Part shown: positions 33,201 to 46,036 of the stretch, in pieces
How the letters are laid out: each line of letters opens with the position of its first letter
Numbering within the stretch: the stretch's first letter is position 1
NCBI RefSeq assembly: GCF_008704555.1
Contig: NZ_CP023702.1
Coordinates: 1,612,001 to 1,676,000, forward strand
Length of the DNA: 64,000 bases
Source: Streptomyces nitrosporeus
Lineage (GTDB): Bacteria > Actinomycetota > Actinomycetes > Streptomycetales > Streptomycetaceae
Direction: 5' to 3'
Notes under the pieces: model-generated
The model's database searches: none
Told to the model about the DNA's origin: nothing
Seen by the model: the letters and a program-made list of their open reading frames with translations, nothing else
Translations under genes and position numbers: made by a program

Positions 33201-36200
33201 CGCCCGGGGGGACCGTCCCCAGCGGCGGACGGGGCCAGGAGGGGCACGGCCGGGGCGTACCGCGCGGCGCGGGCGGTGTCGTGGGTCAGGAGCAGGGCCG
33301 GGCGGGCGTCGTCGAGCACGAAGGCGATCCGCGCCTCGGGGTACTCCAGGTCGAGGGGGAGGCAGGCGGCCCCGGCCTTGGCGACCGCCAGCATCGCGAC
33401 GGCCCGGTCCGCGGTGCCCTCCAGGGCGAGGGCGACCAGGTCGCCGCGGCCGATGGACCTCTCGCGCAGGCGGTGCGCGAGGCCGTCCGACAGCGCGTCC
33501 AGTTCCCGGAAGGTGAGCCGGTGCCCGCCGGCGTGGACGGCGACCGCGCCGGGCGTCCGGGCGCACTGCGCGCGGAACGCCTCGGGTGCCGTGCGCGCGG
33601 CCACCGGCCGGGACGGGCCGTGCCCGGTGTCGAGGAGGCCGCGCCGCTCGGCGGGGTCCAGGACGTCGACGGAGTGGACGCGTGTCCCGGGACCGTCGGC
33701 GAGTACGGCGAGCAGCCGGGTCAGCCGGGCGGCCAGCGCGCGCGCCGTCGCGGGGAGGAAGAGCTCCGTGGAGAACTCCAGGACGCCGTCGAGGCCGGCG
33801 GGCCGGCCCGCGTCGTCGTGGGTCTCGGTGAAGGTGAACGTCAGGTCGAACTTGCTGATGCCGGTGCGTACGGGCTGCGGCGTCACCGTGAGGCCGGGCA
33901 GGCCGATCACGGCGTCCGCCTGGTTCTGGAGGACGAGCATGGTCTGGAACAGCGGGTGGTGGTTCTGGGCCCGGGACGGGCTCAGCCGGTCCACCAGCCG
34001 CTCGAACGGCACGTCCTGGTGGGCGTAGGCGGCGAGGTCGAACTCGCGTACCCGGTCGATCACCTCACCGAAGGTGGGGTCACCGGTCAGATCGGTGCGC
34101 AGGACGAGGGTGTTGACGAAGAAGCCCACCAGGTCGTCGAGTGCCTCGTCGGTCCGTCCGGCGACGGCGGTGCCGAGCGGGATGTCCTCACCGGCGCCGT
34201 GCCGGGACAGCAGCACCGCCAGGGCCGCCTGGAGCACCATGAAGAGACTGCTCCCACGGGACCGGGCCAGCCGCGCGAGGGCCTGGTGGGTGTCCGCGCC
34301 GACGGGGAAGGCGAAGGCGTCGCCCCGGTGCGCGGTGACGGTGGGGCGCGGCAGGTCGCAGGGCAGTTCGAGCAGCCCGGGTGCGCCGTCGAGGGCGGTG
34401 CGCCAGAACTCCAGCTGCCGTGCGGCCGGGCTGTCCGGGTCGTCCTCGTCGCCGAGCAGCGCGCGCTGCCACAGGGTGTAGTCGGCGTACTGGACGGCGA
34501 GTTCCGTCCACGCGGGCTCCGCCCCCTCGGTGCGGGCCCGGTAGGCCTCTCCCAGGTCGCGGGCGAGCGGGGCGAGGGACCAGCCGTCTCCGGCGATGTG
34601 ATGGACCAGCAGCACCAGGACGTGCGCCTCGGCGCCCAGCCGCAGCAGCCTTACGCGCACCGGGGGTTCCGCACTCACGTCGAACGCGTGCGCCACCTCG
34701 GCGGCCACGTCCTCGTCCAGGCGGGCGGATTCGGTGTAGCGGGGGGTCAGGTCGAGGTCGGCCCCGTCGGCGGCCAGGACGTCCTGGCGCGCCACGCCGT
34801 CGGTGTCGGGGAAGACCGTGCGCAGGCTCTCATGGCGTTCGATGACGTCCGCGAGGGCCGTCTCCAGGGCGCCCGTGTCCAGCGGGCCGTCCAGGCGGAG
34901 CACGAGCGGCACGTTGTACGTGGCGCTGGGCCCCTCGAAGCGGTTGAGGAACCACAGGCGCTGCTGGGCGAAGGACAGCGGCAGCGGGTCGGGGCGGACC
35001 GGCGCCCTCCGCAGCGGGGCCCTCCCCTCGCCTGCGCCCTCCAGCACCGCGGCGAGGGCGGCCGGGGTGGGGTGCTCGAAGAGGGTCTTGACCTGCACCT
35101 CCACCCCCAGGGCGGTACGGACGCGGGCGGCGAGGCGGGTGGCGAGCAGCGAGTGTCCGCCCAGCGTGAAGAAGTCGTCGTCCGCTCCCGCCCCCTCCAG
35201 GCCGAGCACGTCGGCGAAGAGCCCGCACAGGAGTTCCTCGCGGACGGTGCGGGCACCGCGCCCGCGTGCCGGGGCGTGCTGTCCGGGCTCGGGCAGGGCC
35301 CTGCGGTCCACCTTGCCGTTGACGGTCAGCGGCAGCGCGTCCAGCACGACGAACGCGGAGGGCACCATGTAGGCGGGCAGGGACCCGCCGACGGCCCGGG
35401 CGAGTTCCCCGGGGTCGGGGCGGGCCCCGGCGGAGGGCACCACGTACGCGACGAGCCGGCGGTCGCCGGGGGTGTCCTCGCGTACGGCGACGAAGGTGTC
35501 GGCCACGCCCTCGCAGCAGGCCAGCACCCCCTCGATCTCGCCGGGTTCGATGCGGTGGCCGCGCAGCTTCACCTGGCTGTCGGCGCGGGAGACGTAGGCG
35601 ATCCGTCCGTCCCGGGTCCACCGGACGAGATCGCCGGTGCGGTACATGCGGTCCCCCGCCGGGCCGAACGGGTCGGCCACGAAGCGGGTGGCGGTCGGGC
35701 CGGGGTGGCCGGTGTACCCGCGTGCCACACCGGGCCCGGCGAGGTACAGCTCTCCGGTGACGCCCGGCGGGACGGGGCCCAGGGAACCGTCCAGGACGTA
35801 GGCGCGCATGCCGTCCAGGGGGCGCCCGATGGGCGGCGGGCCCGCCGGCAGGCAGGCCGTGACGTCGTGGCGGGTGGCGAAGGTGGTGGTCTCGGTGGGC
35901 CCGTACACGTGCAGGACCCGTACTCCGGGCGCGGCCCCGGCGGCCCTCTGCATCGCGTCCGGGGAGGCGAGTTCACCCCCGGCGCAGACGAGCCTCAGAC
36001 CGGCGAAGGCACCGGGGTCGGTCTCGGCGATCACGTTGAACAGGGCGGTCGTCAGGAAGACCGCGGTCACCCCGTGCTCGTGGACGGCGTCACCGAGCGC
36101 ACGGGCCTCCAGGACGCCCTGGGGGGCGACGACGACCCGGCCGCCGTTCAGGAGCGGGGCCCAGATCTCGAAGGTGGAGGCGTCGAAGACGTACGCCGAG

Positions 36201-39200
36201 TGCATCAGGACCGCGTCGGCCGCTCCCCCGTGCCAGGCGGAGTCCGCCGCGAGCGCGGCCACGTCGGCGTGGGTGACGCCGACGCCCTTGGGCAGACCGG
36301 TCGAGCCGGAGGTGAACATCACGTAGGCCAGGGCGCGGGGGTGCGGCACGGCGGCCGGGCGGGCGGTCCGTGCGGGCGCGCCGCGCAGGACCCGGCCGAG
36401 CCGGTCCACGACCACGACCGGCCGGTGGCGGGCCGCCTCGGCCACCCAGGGGGAGGCGACGGCGTCCTCGTCGACCACCAGGACCCGTACGTCCGCCGCG
36501 TCCGCGGCCTGTCCGAGCCGCTCGCCGGGCCAGCGGGCGTCCAGCGGGACGTAGGCGCCGGCGGCCCGGACCGTGCCGAGGGTGACCGAGACCACCGCCG
36601 GGGACCGGGAGAGCAGTACCCCGACGCCCGTCTCGGGGCCGACGCCGAGGCCGGCGAGGCAGCGGGCGAGGTCGTCGGAGATCCGGTCGAGTCCGGCGTA
36701 GGTGAGGGCGGTGCCGTCCGCGGTGACGGCCACGGCGTCCGGGGTGCGGCGCGCACGGGCCGCGAAGAGCGCGGGCAGGGTGGCGTCCGCGGTCCCCGCG
36801 GGCAGGGGGGCGCCGGTGCCCTGGCGCGTGACGCGGGCGTGTTCCTCCGGCGTCATCAGGTCGTAGCCGGCCAGGGGCAGGGCGGGGTCGGCGGCCACCT
36901 GTTCCAGGAGGCGCACCAGGCGGCCGGCGAGGGTCTCGACGGTGGTCCTGTCGAAGAGGGCCGTGGCGTACTCGATCCCGGCGGTGAGCGCGCCGGCGCC
37001 GTCCCCGCCGGGCCCGCCGTCCGGTTCCTCGGTGAAGGCGAAGGTGAGGTCGAACTTGCTCAGGCCGTTGTGGACGAGCCGGTCCTCGACCACGAGCCCG
37101 GGCAGGTCGGGGCTGACGGCCTCCTGGTTCTGGAGGACCAGCATGACCTGGAACAGCGGGTGGTGGTCGCGTGCCCGGTCCGGGTTGAGGACCTCCACCA
37201 GCCGCTCGAAGGGCACGTCCTGGTGCGCGTAGGCGGCGAGGTCGAACTCCCTCACCCGTTCCAGCAGTTCGCGGAAGGTCGGGTTGCCGGAGAGGTCCGT
37301 GCGCAGGACCAGGGTGTTGACGAAGAACCCGACCAGTTCCTCCAGCGCCTCGTCCGTGCGGCCGGCCACGGGCGAGCCGATCGGGATGTCGTCCCCGGCG
37401 CCGTGCCGGTGCAGGACGGTGGCCACCGCCGCCTGGAGCACCATGAACAGGGTGCTGCCGGATTCCCTCGCCAGCTCCAGCAGCCGGGCGTGCAGCCCGG
37501 GCGGCAGGCCGAAGGTGTGGACGGCTCCCCTCGGGTCGGCGGTGGCGGGGCGGGGCCGGTCCAGCGGCAGGACCGTCGGTCCGGGCAGGCCCGCCAGGGC
37601 GGTGCGCCAGTGGCCGAGCTGCTGCCGCAGGACGCTGTCCGGCGCTTCGCCGTCGCCCAGGACCTCCTGCTGCCAGAGGGTGTAGTCGGCGTACTGGAGC
37701 GGGGTGCCGGAGACCGGTCCGGGCTCCCGGCCCGCCAGGCGCGCCCGGTAGGCGTCGCCGAGGTGGCGGGCGAGCGGGGCGAGGGACCAGCCGTCGCCCG
37801 CGATGTGGTGCAGGACGAGCACCAGGACGTGGTGGGCGGGCGCGGAGCGCAGCAGCAGGGCCCGCAGCGGCAGGTCCCGGGCCACGTCGAACGGCTCGCG
37901 CACGGCGTCCAGGACGGCCGCCTCCAGCCCGGCGGGGGCGGTGCCCACGACCGGCAGCCGGGGCGCGGCCTCACCGGCCGGCAGGACCGACTGGCGGGGC
38001 ACGCCGTCCTGTTCGGGGAAGACCGTGCGCAGCGCCTCGTGCCGCTCCACGACGTCGTGCAGGGCGCCGCGCAGGGCGTGGGCGTCCAGGGTGCCGTGGA
38101 GTTCCAGGACGAGCGGGATGTTGTACGCGGAGCCGGGCCCTTCGAGCCGGTTCAGGAACCACAGGCGGCGCTGGGCGAAGGACAGCGGCATCGGGTCGGG
38201 CCGCCGCGCCGCGGGGAGCACCGGCGGGCGGGCGCGGCCCGGGGCGTCGAGGACACGGGCCAGGGCGGCGGGCGTGGGGTGCTCGAAGAGGGTGCGTACG
38301 GCGATCTCGGCGCCCAGCAGGGCGCGCACCCGGCTGACGACGCGCATCGCGAGGAGCGAGTGCCCGCCGAGGTCGAAGAAGCTGTCGTGCGGGCCCGTCA
38401 GGGGCCGTTGCAGGACGTCGGCGAAGACGCCGGTCAGCAGGTCCTCGTGGAAGGTGCGCGGCCCTCCCCGGCCGGGGGTCCCGGTGTACGGCCCGGGTTC
38501 GGGCAGGGCGCGCCGGTCCACCTTGCCGTTGGGCAGGAGCGGGAGGCGGTCCAGGACGACGACGGCGCCGGGGACCATGTAGTGCGGCAGGGTCTCGGCG
38601 AGGGCGTCGCGGAGGGCCGCGGGGTGCGGAGCCGGGTCGCCCGCGGCGTAGGCGACGAGGTCGCGCCGGCCGGGTGCGTCCTCCCGGATCACGGCGCAGG
38701 CGGCCGTGACGCCGGGCCGGGCCAGGAGGGCCGCCTCGATCTCACCCGGCTCGACGCGGAAGCCGCGGAGTTTGACCTGGTCGTCGGCGCGGGCCACATG
38801 GTCGAGCAGGCCGTCCCGGTTCCACCGCACGAGGTCCCCCGTCCGGTACATCCGGTGACCGGGGCCGCCGAACGGGTCGGCGACGAACCGGGTGGCGGTC
38901 AGGTCCGGCCGGTTCAGGTAGCCGCGGGCCAGGTTGGGGCCCGCCAGGTACAGCTCACCGGTGACGCCCGGGGGCACGGGCCGCAGCCGGCCGTCGAGGA
39001 CGTAGGCGCGCATGGTGTCGACGGGACGGCCGATCGGCACGGTCCCGGACGGGGCGGCGGGGTGCGCGGACCCGTCCGCGGCTTCCTCCCGGGGGCTTCG
39101 GACGCGGTGGGCGGTCGCGTCGACGGTCGTCTCGGTCGGCCCGTAGAGGTTGTGCGCCTCGGCCCCCCACAGCCGGGTGATGTCCTCGGCGAGGGCGCGC

Positions 39201-42200
39201 GGCAGTGGCTCGCCGCCGCACAGGACGGCGCGCAGGGCGGGCAGCGGCGCGGCGTGCGCCGCCGAGGACAGGACGAGACCCAGGTGGGAGGGGGTGAACT
39301 GGGCGACGGTGACACCGAACCGGCTCATCCAGGAGACGAGGGCGGCCGGTTCCCGGTTGACACCGTGCGGCAGGACGCAGAGCTCGGCGCCGTTCATCAG
39401 GGGGAGCCACAGCTCCCACACGGAGGCGTCGAAGCTGGTGGAGGTACGGGCGAGGACCTTGTCGTCCGGGGTGACGGCGAGGTGCCGTGCTATCCAGGCC
39501 ATGTGGCCGGCCAGGGCCGCGTGCGGCACGACCACGCCCTTGGGGCGGCCGGTGGAGCCGGACGTGTGGATGACGTACGCGGGGTCCGCCGGGTGGGGCG
39601 TGTCCGGGGCCCCGGAGGCAGCGGGCCCGGCGTACGTGTCGTCGAGGGCCCCGAGGGCGTCGAGGGCGAGCCACGGCACGTCGCAGGGAGGCAGGTCCGG
39701 GTGGACGTCCGTCGTGGTGAGCAGCAGCACGGGCCGGGCGTCGTCGAACATGTGCCGGATGCGGGCGGGCGGGTACTCCGGGTCGACGGGGAGGTAGGCG
39801 GCCCCGGCCCGCAGCACGGCCAGCATGGCCACGACGGTGTGCACGGACGGCGGCGCGGCGATGGCCACCCGGTCCTCCCGGCCGGCGCCCCGCGCGCGCA
39901 GGGCGTGGGCGAGGGCGTCGGCGCGGGCGTCGAGGGCGGCGTAGGTGAGGCTGGTGTGCGCGTCGCGCACGGCCGTCCGGTGGGGTGTACGGGCCGCCTG
40001 TTCCCGCACCGCCTCGGGGACGGTGCGGACGGGGCCGGGCGGTGCCGCGCCGCGCCCCTGGGCGAGGACGCGGTCCCGTTCCTCCGGGGTGAGGGGGTCC
40101 AGGTCGCCGACCGTCCGGCCGGGGTCGGTGACGGCGAGGGTGAGGACCCGGGCGAAGCGGGCGCACAGGGCGCGGGCGGTAGCGGCGTCGAAGAGGTCGG
40201 TGGCGTACTCCAGGTAGCCGCCGAGGGCTGCCGGGGCGGCGCTTCCCGGGGGTCCCGCCGCACCGGCGGCCCCGGGGCCCTCGATGCCCTCGGTGATCTC
40301 GGGGGCCTCGGTGACCTCGCTCAGCGAGAACGTCAGGTCGAACTTGCTGATCCCGGTGTGGCGGGACCGGTCGTGAACCGTGAGGCCCGGCAGGCCGAGC
40401 TGTGCGGAGCGCTGGTTCTGGAGCACCAGCATGGTCTGGAAGAGCGGGTGGTGGTCGCCGGACCGCTCGGGGTTGAGCGCTTCCACGATCCGTTCGAAGG
40501 GGAGGTCGCCGTGGCTGAACGCGGCGACTCCGAACTCCTTGACCCGGTCGAGGAGTTCGCGGAAGGTCGGGTTCCCGGACAGATCCGTGCGCAGGACGAC
40601 GGTGTTGACGAAGAAACCGACCAGGTCGTCGAGTGCCTCGTCGGAGCGTCCGGCCACCGCCGTGCCCACCGGGATGTCGGTCCCGGCGCCGTGGGCGTGC
40701 AGCGTCACGGCCAGGGCCGCCTGGAGGACCATGAAGGGGGTGCAGCCGGCGGTGCGGGCGAGCCGCGTCAGCGCGGCGTACACGGGCGCGGGCAGCGTGA
40801 AGGGGACGGCGTCGCCCCGGTGTCCGCGCACGGCCGGCCGGGGCCGGTCGAGGGGCAGGTCGAGCAGGTCGGGGGCTCCGTCCAGCGCCTTCGTCCAGTG
40901 GGCGAGCTGGCGGGCGGCCAGGCTGTCCGGGTCGTTCTCGTCACCGAGCAGCCGGCGCTGCCACAGGGCGTAGTCGGCGTACTGCACGCGCAGCGCGGGC
41001 CACTCGGGCGTGTCCGCGCCCTCGCGCCGGGCGCGGTAGGCGGCGCCGAGGTCCCGGGTGAGCGGGGCGAGCGACCAGCCGTCGGCGACGACATGGTGCA
41101 GGACGAGGACCAGGAGGTGCCGGCCGGGTTCCGGGCGGAGCAGAGCGGCGCGGACGGCGGGCTCGCCGGTGAGGTCGAAGGGGGCCGCGGTCAGCCGGTC
41201 CACCCTCTCCTCGGCCCAGGCTCCGGCGGCCTCCCCCGCCGGGGGCTCCTCGATGTCCAGGGGTACGAGCGAGGGGGCCGCGGCCGCGTCGAGGACGTCC
41301 TGCCGGGGGACGCCGTCGTGTTCGGCGAGGACGGTGCGCAGGCTCTCGTGCCGGGCGACCACGTCGGCCAGGGCGCCCCGCAGGGCGTCCGTGTCCAGGG
41401 GGCCGCGGAGTTCCAGGACGAGCGGGACGTTGTAGGTGTCGCCGGCGCCCTCCGTCCGGTTGAGGAACCACAGGCGCTGCTGCGCGAAGGACAGCGGCAG
41501 CGTGCCGGGCCGTTCCTGCCGGACGAGGGCGGGCCGGGCCGCCCCGGTGCCGTCCAGGGCGGCGGCCAGCGAGGCGACGGTCGGGTTCTCGAAGAGCGTG
41601 CGCAGAGCGGGTCCGGCGCCCAGCGCCGCCCGGACCCGGCCGATGAGGCGGGTGGCGAGCAGGGAGTGGCCGCCCAGGGAGAAGAAGTTGTCGTCGGCGC
41701 CGACGGCGTCCAGGCCCAGGACGTCGGCGAACAGCCCGGCCAGGATCTCCTCGTCGGCGGTGCGCGGGGCACGGCCCGTGGGGGCCTCGGCGCGGGGTGC
41801 GGGCAGGGCGCGGTGGTCGACCTTGCCGTTCGCGTTCAGGGGCAGCGCGTCGAGGGGGACGAACACGGAGGGCACCATGTAGGCGGGCAGGACCCGGCCG
41901 ACGCGGCGCGCCAGGGCGGAGCCGTCCGGCCGGGCGCCGGGTCCGGGCACGACGTAGGCGACGAGCCTGCGGTCGCCCGGGGTGTCCTCACGGACCAGGA
42001 CGCGGGCGGCGCGTACGTCCGGGCCGGCGAGGAGGACGTTCTCGATCTCGGCGGGCTCGATGCGGTACCCGCGGAGTTTGACCTGCCCGTCCGCGCGCCC
42101 GACGTACTCGATGTCACCGCGGGCGTTCCAGCGCACGAGGTCGCCGGTGCGGTACATGCGGCTCCCCGCCGGCCCGAACGGGTCGGCCACGAACCGGGTG

Positions 42201-44839
42201 GCGGTCAGGGCGGCACGGCCTTGGTAGCCGCGGGCGACGCCGTGGCCGCCCGCGTACAGCTCGCCCACGACGCCGGGCGGCACCAGGCGCAGGGCCGGGT
42301 CCAGGACGTACAGGGACATCCCGTCGAGGGCCCGGCCGATGGGCGGCACGCCCGTCGTGCCGGCGCCGACCCGGTGGCGGGCGGCGAAGGTGGTGGTCTC
42401 CGTGGGGCCGTACACGTGCAGGACGTGCGTGCCGCCGGCGGCGGCGGCCACGCGCCGCATCAGGTCCGGGGCGGCCGCCTCGCCGCCCGCGGCGACCAGC
42501 CGCAGCCCGGCGAACGCGGCCGGGTCCGCCTCGGCCATCACCTCGAACAGGGCCGTCGTGAGGAACAGCGCGGTCACCCCGCACCGGTCCACCAGGTCCC
42601 GGAGCACCGGGGCCTCCAGGACGCCCCGGGGGGCGACGACCACGCGTCCGCCGTTCAGGAGCGGCGCCCAGATCTCGAACGTGGAGGCGTCGAAGACGTA
42701 CGCCGAGTGCATCAGGACCGCCTCGCAGGCACCGTCCGACCAGGCGGTGTCGGCGGTCAGCGCGAGGACGTCGGCGTGGGTGACGCCGACCCCCTTGGGC
42801 AGGCCGGTGGAACCGGAGGTGAACATCACGTAGGCGAGCCGGCCGTCGTGGGTCACCCGCGGCAGCGGCCCCGGCGCCGGCGGGGCGCCCTGTACGACGC
42901 GGCCGAGGCCGTCCACGACGAGCAGCGGCAGCCCGCCGGCTCTCTCCCGTACCCAGGGCTGCGCCGCGGCCGCCTCGTCGGCCACCAGGGCGCGGACGCG
43001 GGCGGCCCCGGCGACCCGGTCGAGCCGTTCGGCGGGCCAGGAGGCGTCCATCGGTACGTACGCGGCCCCGGCGCCGACCACGCCGAGGGTGGCGGGCACC
43101 ACGGCCGCCGACCGGCCCACGAGGACACCGACACCGTCCTCGGCGCCGACGCCCCGGCCCGTCAGGGCACCGGACAGGTCCCCGGCCAGCCGGGCCAGCT
43201 CCCGGTAGGAGAGCGTGGCGGAACCGTCCACCACCGCCGGGGCGCCCGGCGTCCGGCGTGCCCGGGCGCCGAACGCCTCCATCAGACCCGGCGCCCGGGT
43301 CCGCTCGGGCAGGGGGGCGCCGCGCCCCTGGGTGAGCAGGGCCCCGGCGGCGGGGCCGTCGAGGAACGGCAGGTCGCGCAGGAGGGTGCCGGCGTCGGCG
43401 CGGGCCAGGGCGGAGACGAAGGACACCACGGCCCGCTGGTGCAGCCGCAGGTCCTCGGGGCGGTACAGCTCCGGGTCGGCGTCGAAGCCGATCAGCGGGC
43501 CGGTGCCCTCGGAGCGTTCGGAGACGAAGAAGGACACGTCGTCGACCGGGCCGACGGACAGCACACGGGACGTGCCGGGGCTTCCGGCGAAGTCGAGGCC
43601 GTAGTCGTATCCCATGATGTTGACGACGACACCGGCCAGGCGTGCCGCGCCGTCGGCCATGTTCAGTTCGCGGGCGAGCTGTTCACGGGAGAAGCGGCGG
43701 TGGCGCAGGGCCCCGCGCATCTCGGTGGCGACCGCGCGTACGAGCGTGCCGACCGTCATCTCCCCGGTGAGGTCCAGGCGGAGCGGCAGGATGTTGGCGG
43801 TCATGCCGACGATGTGCCGGAGTCCGCCGTGGCGGCCGTTGGAGGCGAGTCCCAGGGTGACGGACCGTGTCCCGGTGACCTGGCCGGCGTACGCGGCGAC
43901 CGCGCTGACCAGGACCGCGGTCCAGGTGGTGCGGTGGGAGGCGGCCAGCCGCCGCAGGCCGTCGAGGACGTCGAGGGGCAGGGTCTCGCCGGTGTGCAGA
44001 CGCACGTCCGGGGCGGCTTCGGGCGCGTCCGGTCCGGGGGCGCCGGTGCGCCGGCGGATGAGTTCCCCGCCGTGGGCGCCCTCGCCCCGGGGTCCGCCGG
44101 CCGGTTCCTCCGGGGGGCCGCCGGCCAGGTCCTTCGGGGGGGCGCCGGCCAGGTCCGCGAACTTGGCGGTCCAGTAGGCCCGGTCGGCCTCGTAGCGGTC
44201 CGACGCGCGGTAGGCCGCCTCGTCGGCCAGGAGGTCCCGCAGGGGCGCGGCGGGCAGGGCGGCCGTGGCGGGGTCCTCGCCGCGCACGGCACGTGTGTAG
44301 AGGTCGGCCACGGCGCGGGCGAACACGGCGCCGCCGAGGCCGTCGATGGCTATGTGGTGGAAGCGGACGTACCAGTGGTGCAGCCGGTCGCCGAGACGCA
44401 GCAGCGCGAAGTGGTGCCGCGGGGCGTCCAGCCGGTCGACCCGGGCCATGTCGTCGGCCAGGTAGCGCTCGGCTGCGGCGGCGGGGTCGTCGGCGCCGGA
44501 CAGGTCGACGACGCGGAGCCTGCCGGCCGCGGTCCGCGGGCGGCGGGGGACGTGCTGGAGGACCGTGTCGCCCCTGGTGACGAACTCGGCGTTGAGGCTG
44601 TCGCTCTCCGCGAGGGTCCGTTCGAGCGCCGCGGCGAACAGGTCCTCGTCGAGGCCGCCGCGGATCTCGAAGCATTCCGCGATGTTGTATTTCGGGCTGT
44701 CCGGATCGACCAGCTGCCCGTACCAGACGCCCTGCTGGGCCGGGGTCATCTCGAAGAACTCGCCGGAGAGCCCTTCGGAGGGCTCGCCGGAGAACTCTCC
44801 GGGAACCGTTCGCGAGGGGACGGAGCCGTTTTCGCGCAT
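30290..44839 (-). CDS. NRPS, four modules with terminal epimerisation (C-A-T x4, E)
   Basis: A 4849-residue synthetase with C-A-T-C-A-T-C-A-T-C-A-T-E. C motifs HHxxxDG lie near residues 161, 1250, 2345 and 3413. A-domain TSGSTG motifs lie near 670, 1760, 2843 and 3900; T-domain serines near 1056, 2161, 3230 and 4296. Codes read by hand are A1 and A3 DAFFVAVTFK (aliphatic type, Val/Ile-like), A2 DAWQVCLVDK and A4 DAWQVCLIDK (closest to Gln-type codes). T4 has the GGDSI form typical before epimerisation, and E shows [10 protein letters not shown] and [13 protein letters not shown] functional N-terminal C domain implies that the first residue is acylated from outside the chain. ATG 44839 has AAAGG upstream. 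No Te domain is present. Confidence 0.93.
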
Positions 44840-45160
44840 ACCGATCTACACCTTTGGGGAGAGTTTTCGGGGACGAAGAGGAGGGCAGGCGAAAGCCGCC
44901 CGTGCCGGTGCGGTGGCGAAGGCCGGCACGGGCCCGGCGAGAACGACGGCGAGTGTCGCCGGTCCCGTGCCGTCAGTTACTACCGGGTCCCGCCGGCGCA
45001 TCGCACGGCAGGCAGAACTCGCGGGAAGACCTCGTTCTTCTCCGTGCACCGAGGACGAGCAGTCCGAGTGCGCCGAGGACGAGTAGTCCGATAGCCCGGA
45101 AGAAGGATTCTGAATGCCTCATCAAGGCATAAGGAACATTCACAAACACGGCGCGATCGA
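44840..45160. other. mbtH-NRPS intergenic region, leader part
   Basis: No firm gene. On the minus strand a 49-codon reading (45122 down to 44973) would give MRHSESFFRAIGLLVLGALGLLVLGARRR, a single membrane helix built on a 24-bp tandem repeat (units starting 45051 and 45075). It lacks a good ribosome site and is only a weak candidate. The region lies upstream of the large NRPS gene. Confidence 0.3.
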
Positions 45161-45224
45161 TTGACGCCCATACATGACCGATTCTGTTCGAATCAGAGTG
45201 GAATCGATCGAGTCTGGGCGTCAA
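45161..45224. promoter_or_regulatory. nested inverted repeats upstream of the NRPS genes
   Basis: TTGACGCCCA (45161-45170) pairs perfectly with TGGGCGTCAA (45215-45224). Inside lies GATTC (45180-45184) with GAATC (45190-45194). CGATCGA occurs at 45154-45160 and 45205-45211. On the minus strand TTGACG could be a -35. It may be an operator or attenuator between mbtH and the NRPS operon. Confidence 0.45.
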
Positions 45225-45269
45225 CACGTCGCCGACCTGGGATGCCGCACACAGCGGCCCGCTCCCCGG

Positions 45270-45488
45270 TCAGCCGGCGTCGGCCTCCATCGCCCGCACC
45301 AGGCCGGCGGGCCGCATATCGGTCCACACGGTCTCCACCGCCTCCAGACATTCCTGGCGCGTGCCTTCCCGGCCCTCGACACGCCAGCCGTCCGGGATGT
45401 CGATGTGCGCGGGCCACAGCGAGTACTGGGCCTCATCGTTCACCAGGACCACGAACCGCCCCGACTCGTCATCGAAAGGATTGGCCAT
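45270..45488 (-). CDS. mbtH: MbtH-like protein
   Basis: A 72-residue MbtH-family protein with the full set of conserved residues: NPFDDESGRFVVLVNDE, QYSLWPAHIDIPDGW and the C-terminal CLEAVETVWTDMRPAGL. MbtH proteins bind NRPS adenylation domains and are needed for their folding or activity. Here it should serve the six A domains encoded downstream on the same strand. The start ATG 45488 has a GGGGAAGG site. It is separated from the NRPS start by 430 bp that contain inverted repeats, so it may have a common promoter with read-through control, or a separate one. Confidence 0.93.
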   Translation of the reverse strand: MANPFDDESGRFVVLVNDEAQYSLWPAHIDIPDGWRVEGREGTRQECLEAVETVWTDMRPAGLVRAMEADAG

Positions 45489-46036
45489 GACCTTCCCCCA
45501 CTTGTTCCGTTCCTGCTCTTTCCGGAGACGGTCACCGGTCGCCCGCGGGCGCCCGCACCGGACCGTTCCGGCGGTCGCGCCACGGGCAGATCCCCTCGTG
45601 GCGCACCCCCGACCGCGTGAATCGAAGATACGTTACGCCTTCGGATACGAGGGCACCCCCGATGACCGGGCCGGGTTTTCCCGGCTGCCCCGTTCACGCC
45701 AATCACACTAGAGGACCAACGACGGCTGCCGGTGCGAATTCCCTCGCTCATCCGGGAGGAATTAATCGAACACATAAAGAACGGATCCGCCGGGGACATA
45801 TGCCCGCGCCTCGTGTACGAAAATATCAAGCCATGCGGTGTCCCTTTTATTCCGCTATCGCCCCATAGGGACAACCCCATTCCGGATAGCCTCCGGCGCG
45901 CGCCCGCAGACGCCACAGCACGCAAAGCGCACCCCGCGCTTCCGTGCGCCGGGCGTGTGCGCCCCGCGCAACCCGCCCCCGGCCGTAACCCCGAGGGGCA
46001 TGGGTCCGCGCCACCGCGGTCACGGACGCGCGGCCG
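45489..46036. promoter_or_regulatory. A/T-rich gap upstream of the NRPS cluster
   Basis: No gene recognised in 548 bp. Bases about 45600-45860 are clearly richer in A/T than anything else in the window and likely hold the promoter region for mbtH and the NRPS genes. Open readings here lack ribosome sites and coding bias. Confidence 0.5.

Noticed and set aside
30911..45094. Open reading of more than 4700 codons on the plus strand opposite the NRPS genes
   Set aside because: It is the mirror of strong GC3 bias in the real minus-strand genes; the translation is low-complexity Gly/Arg/Val/Gln text with no domain.
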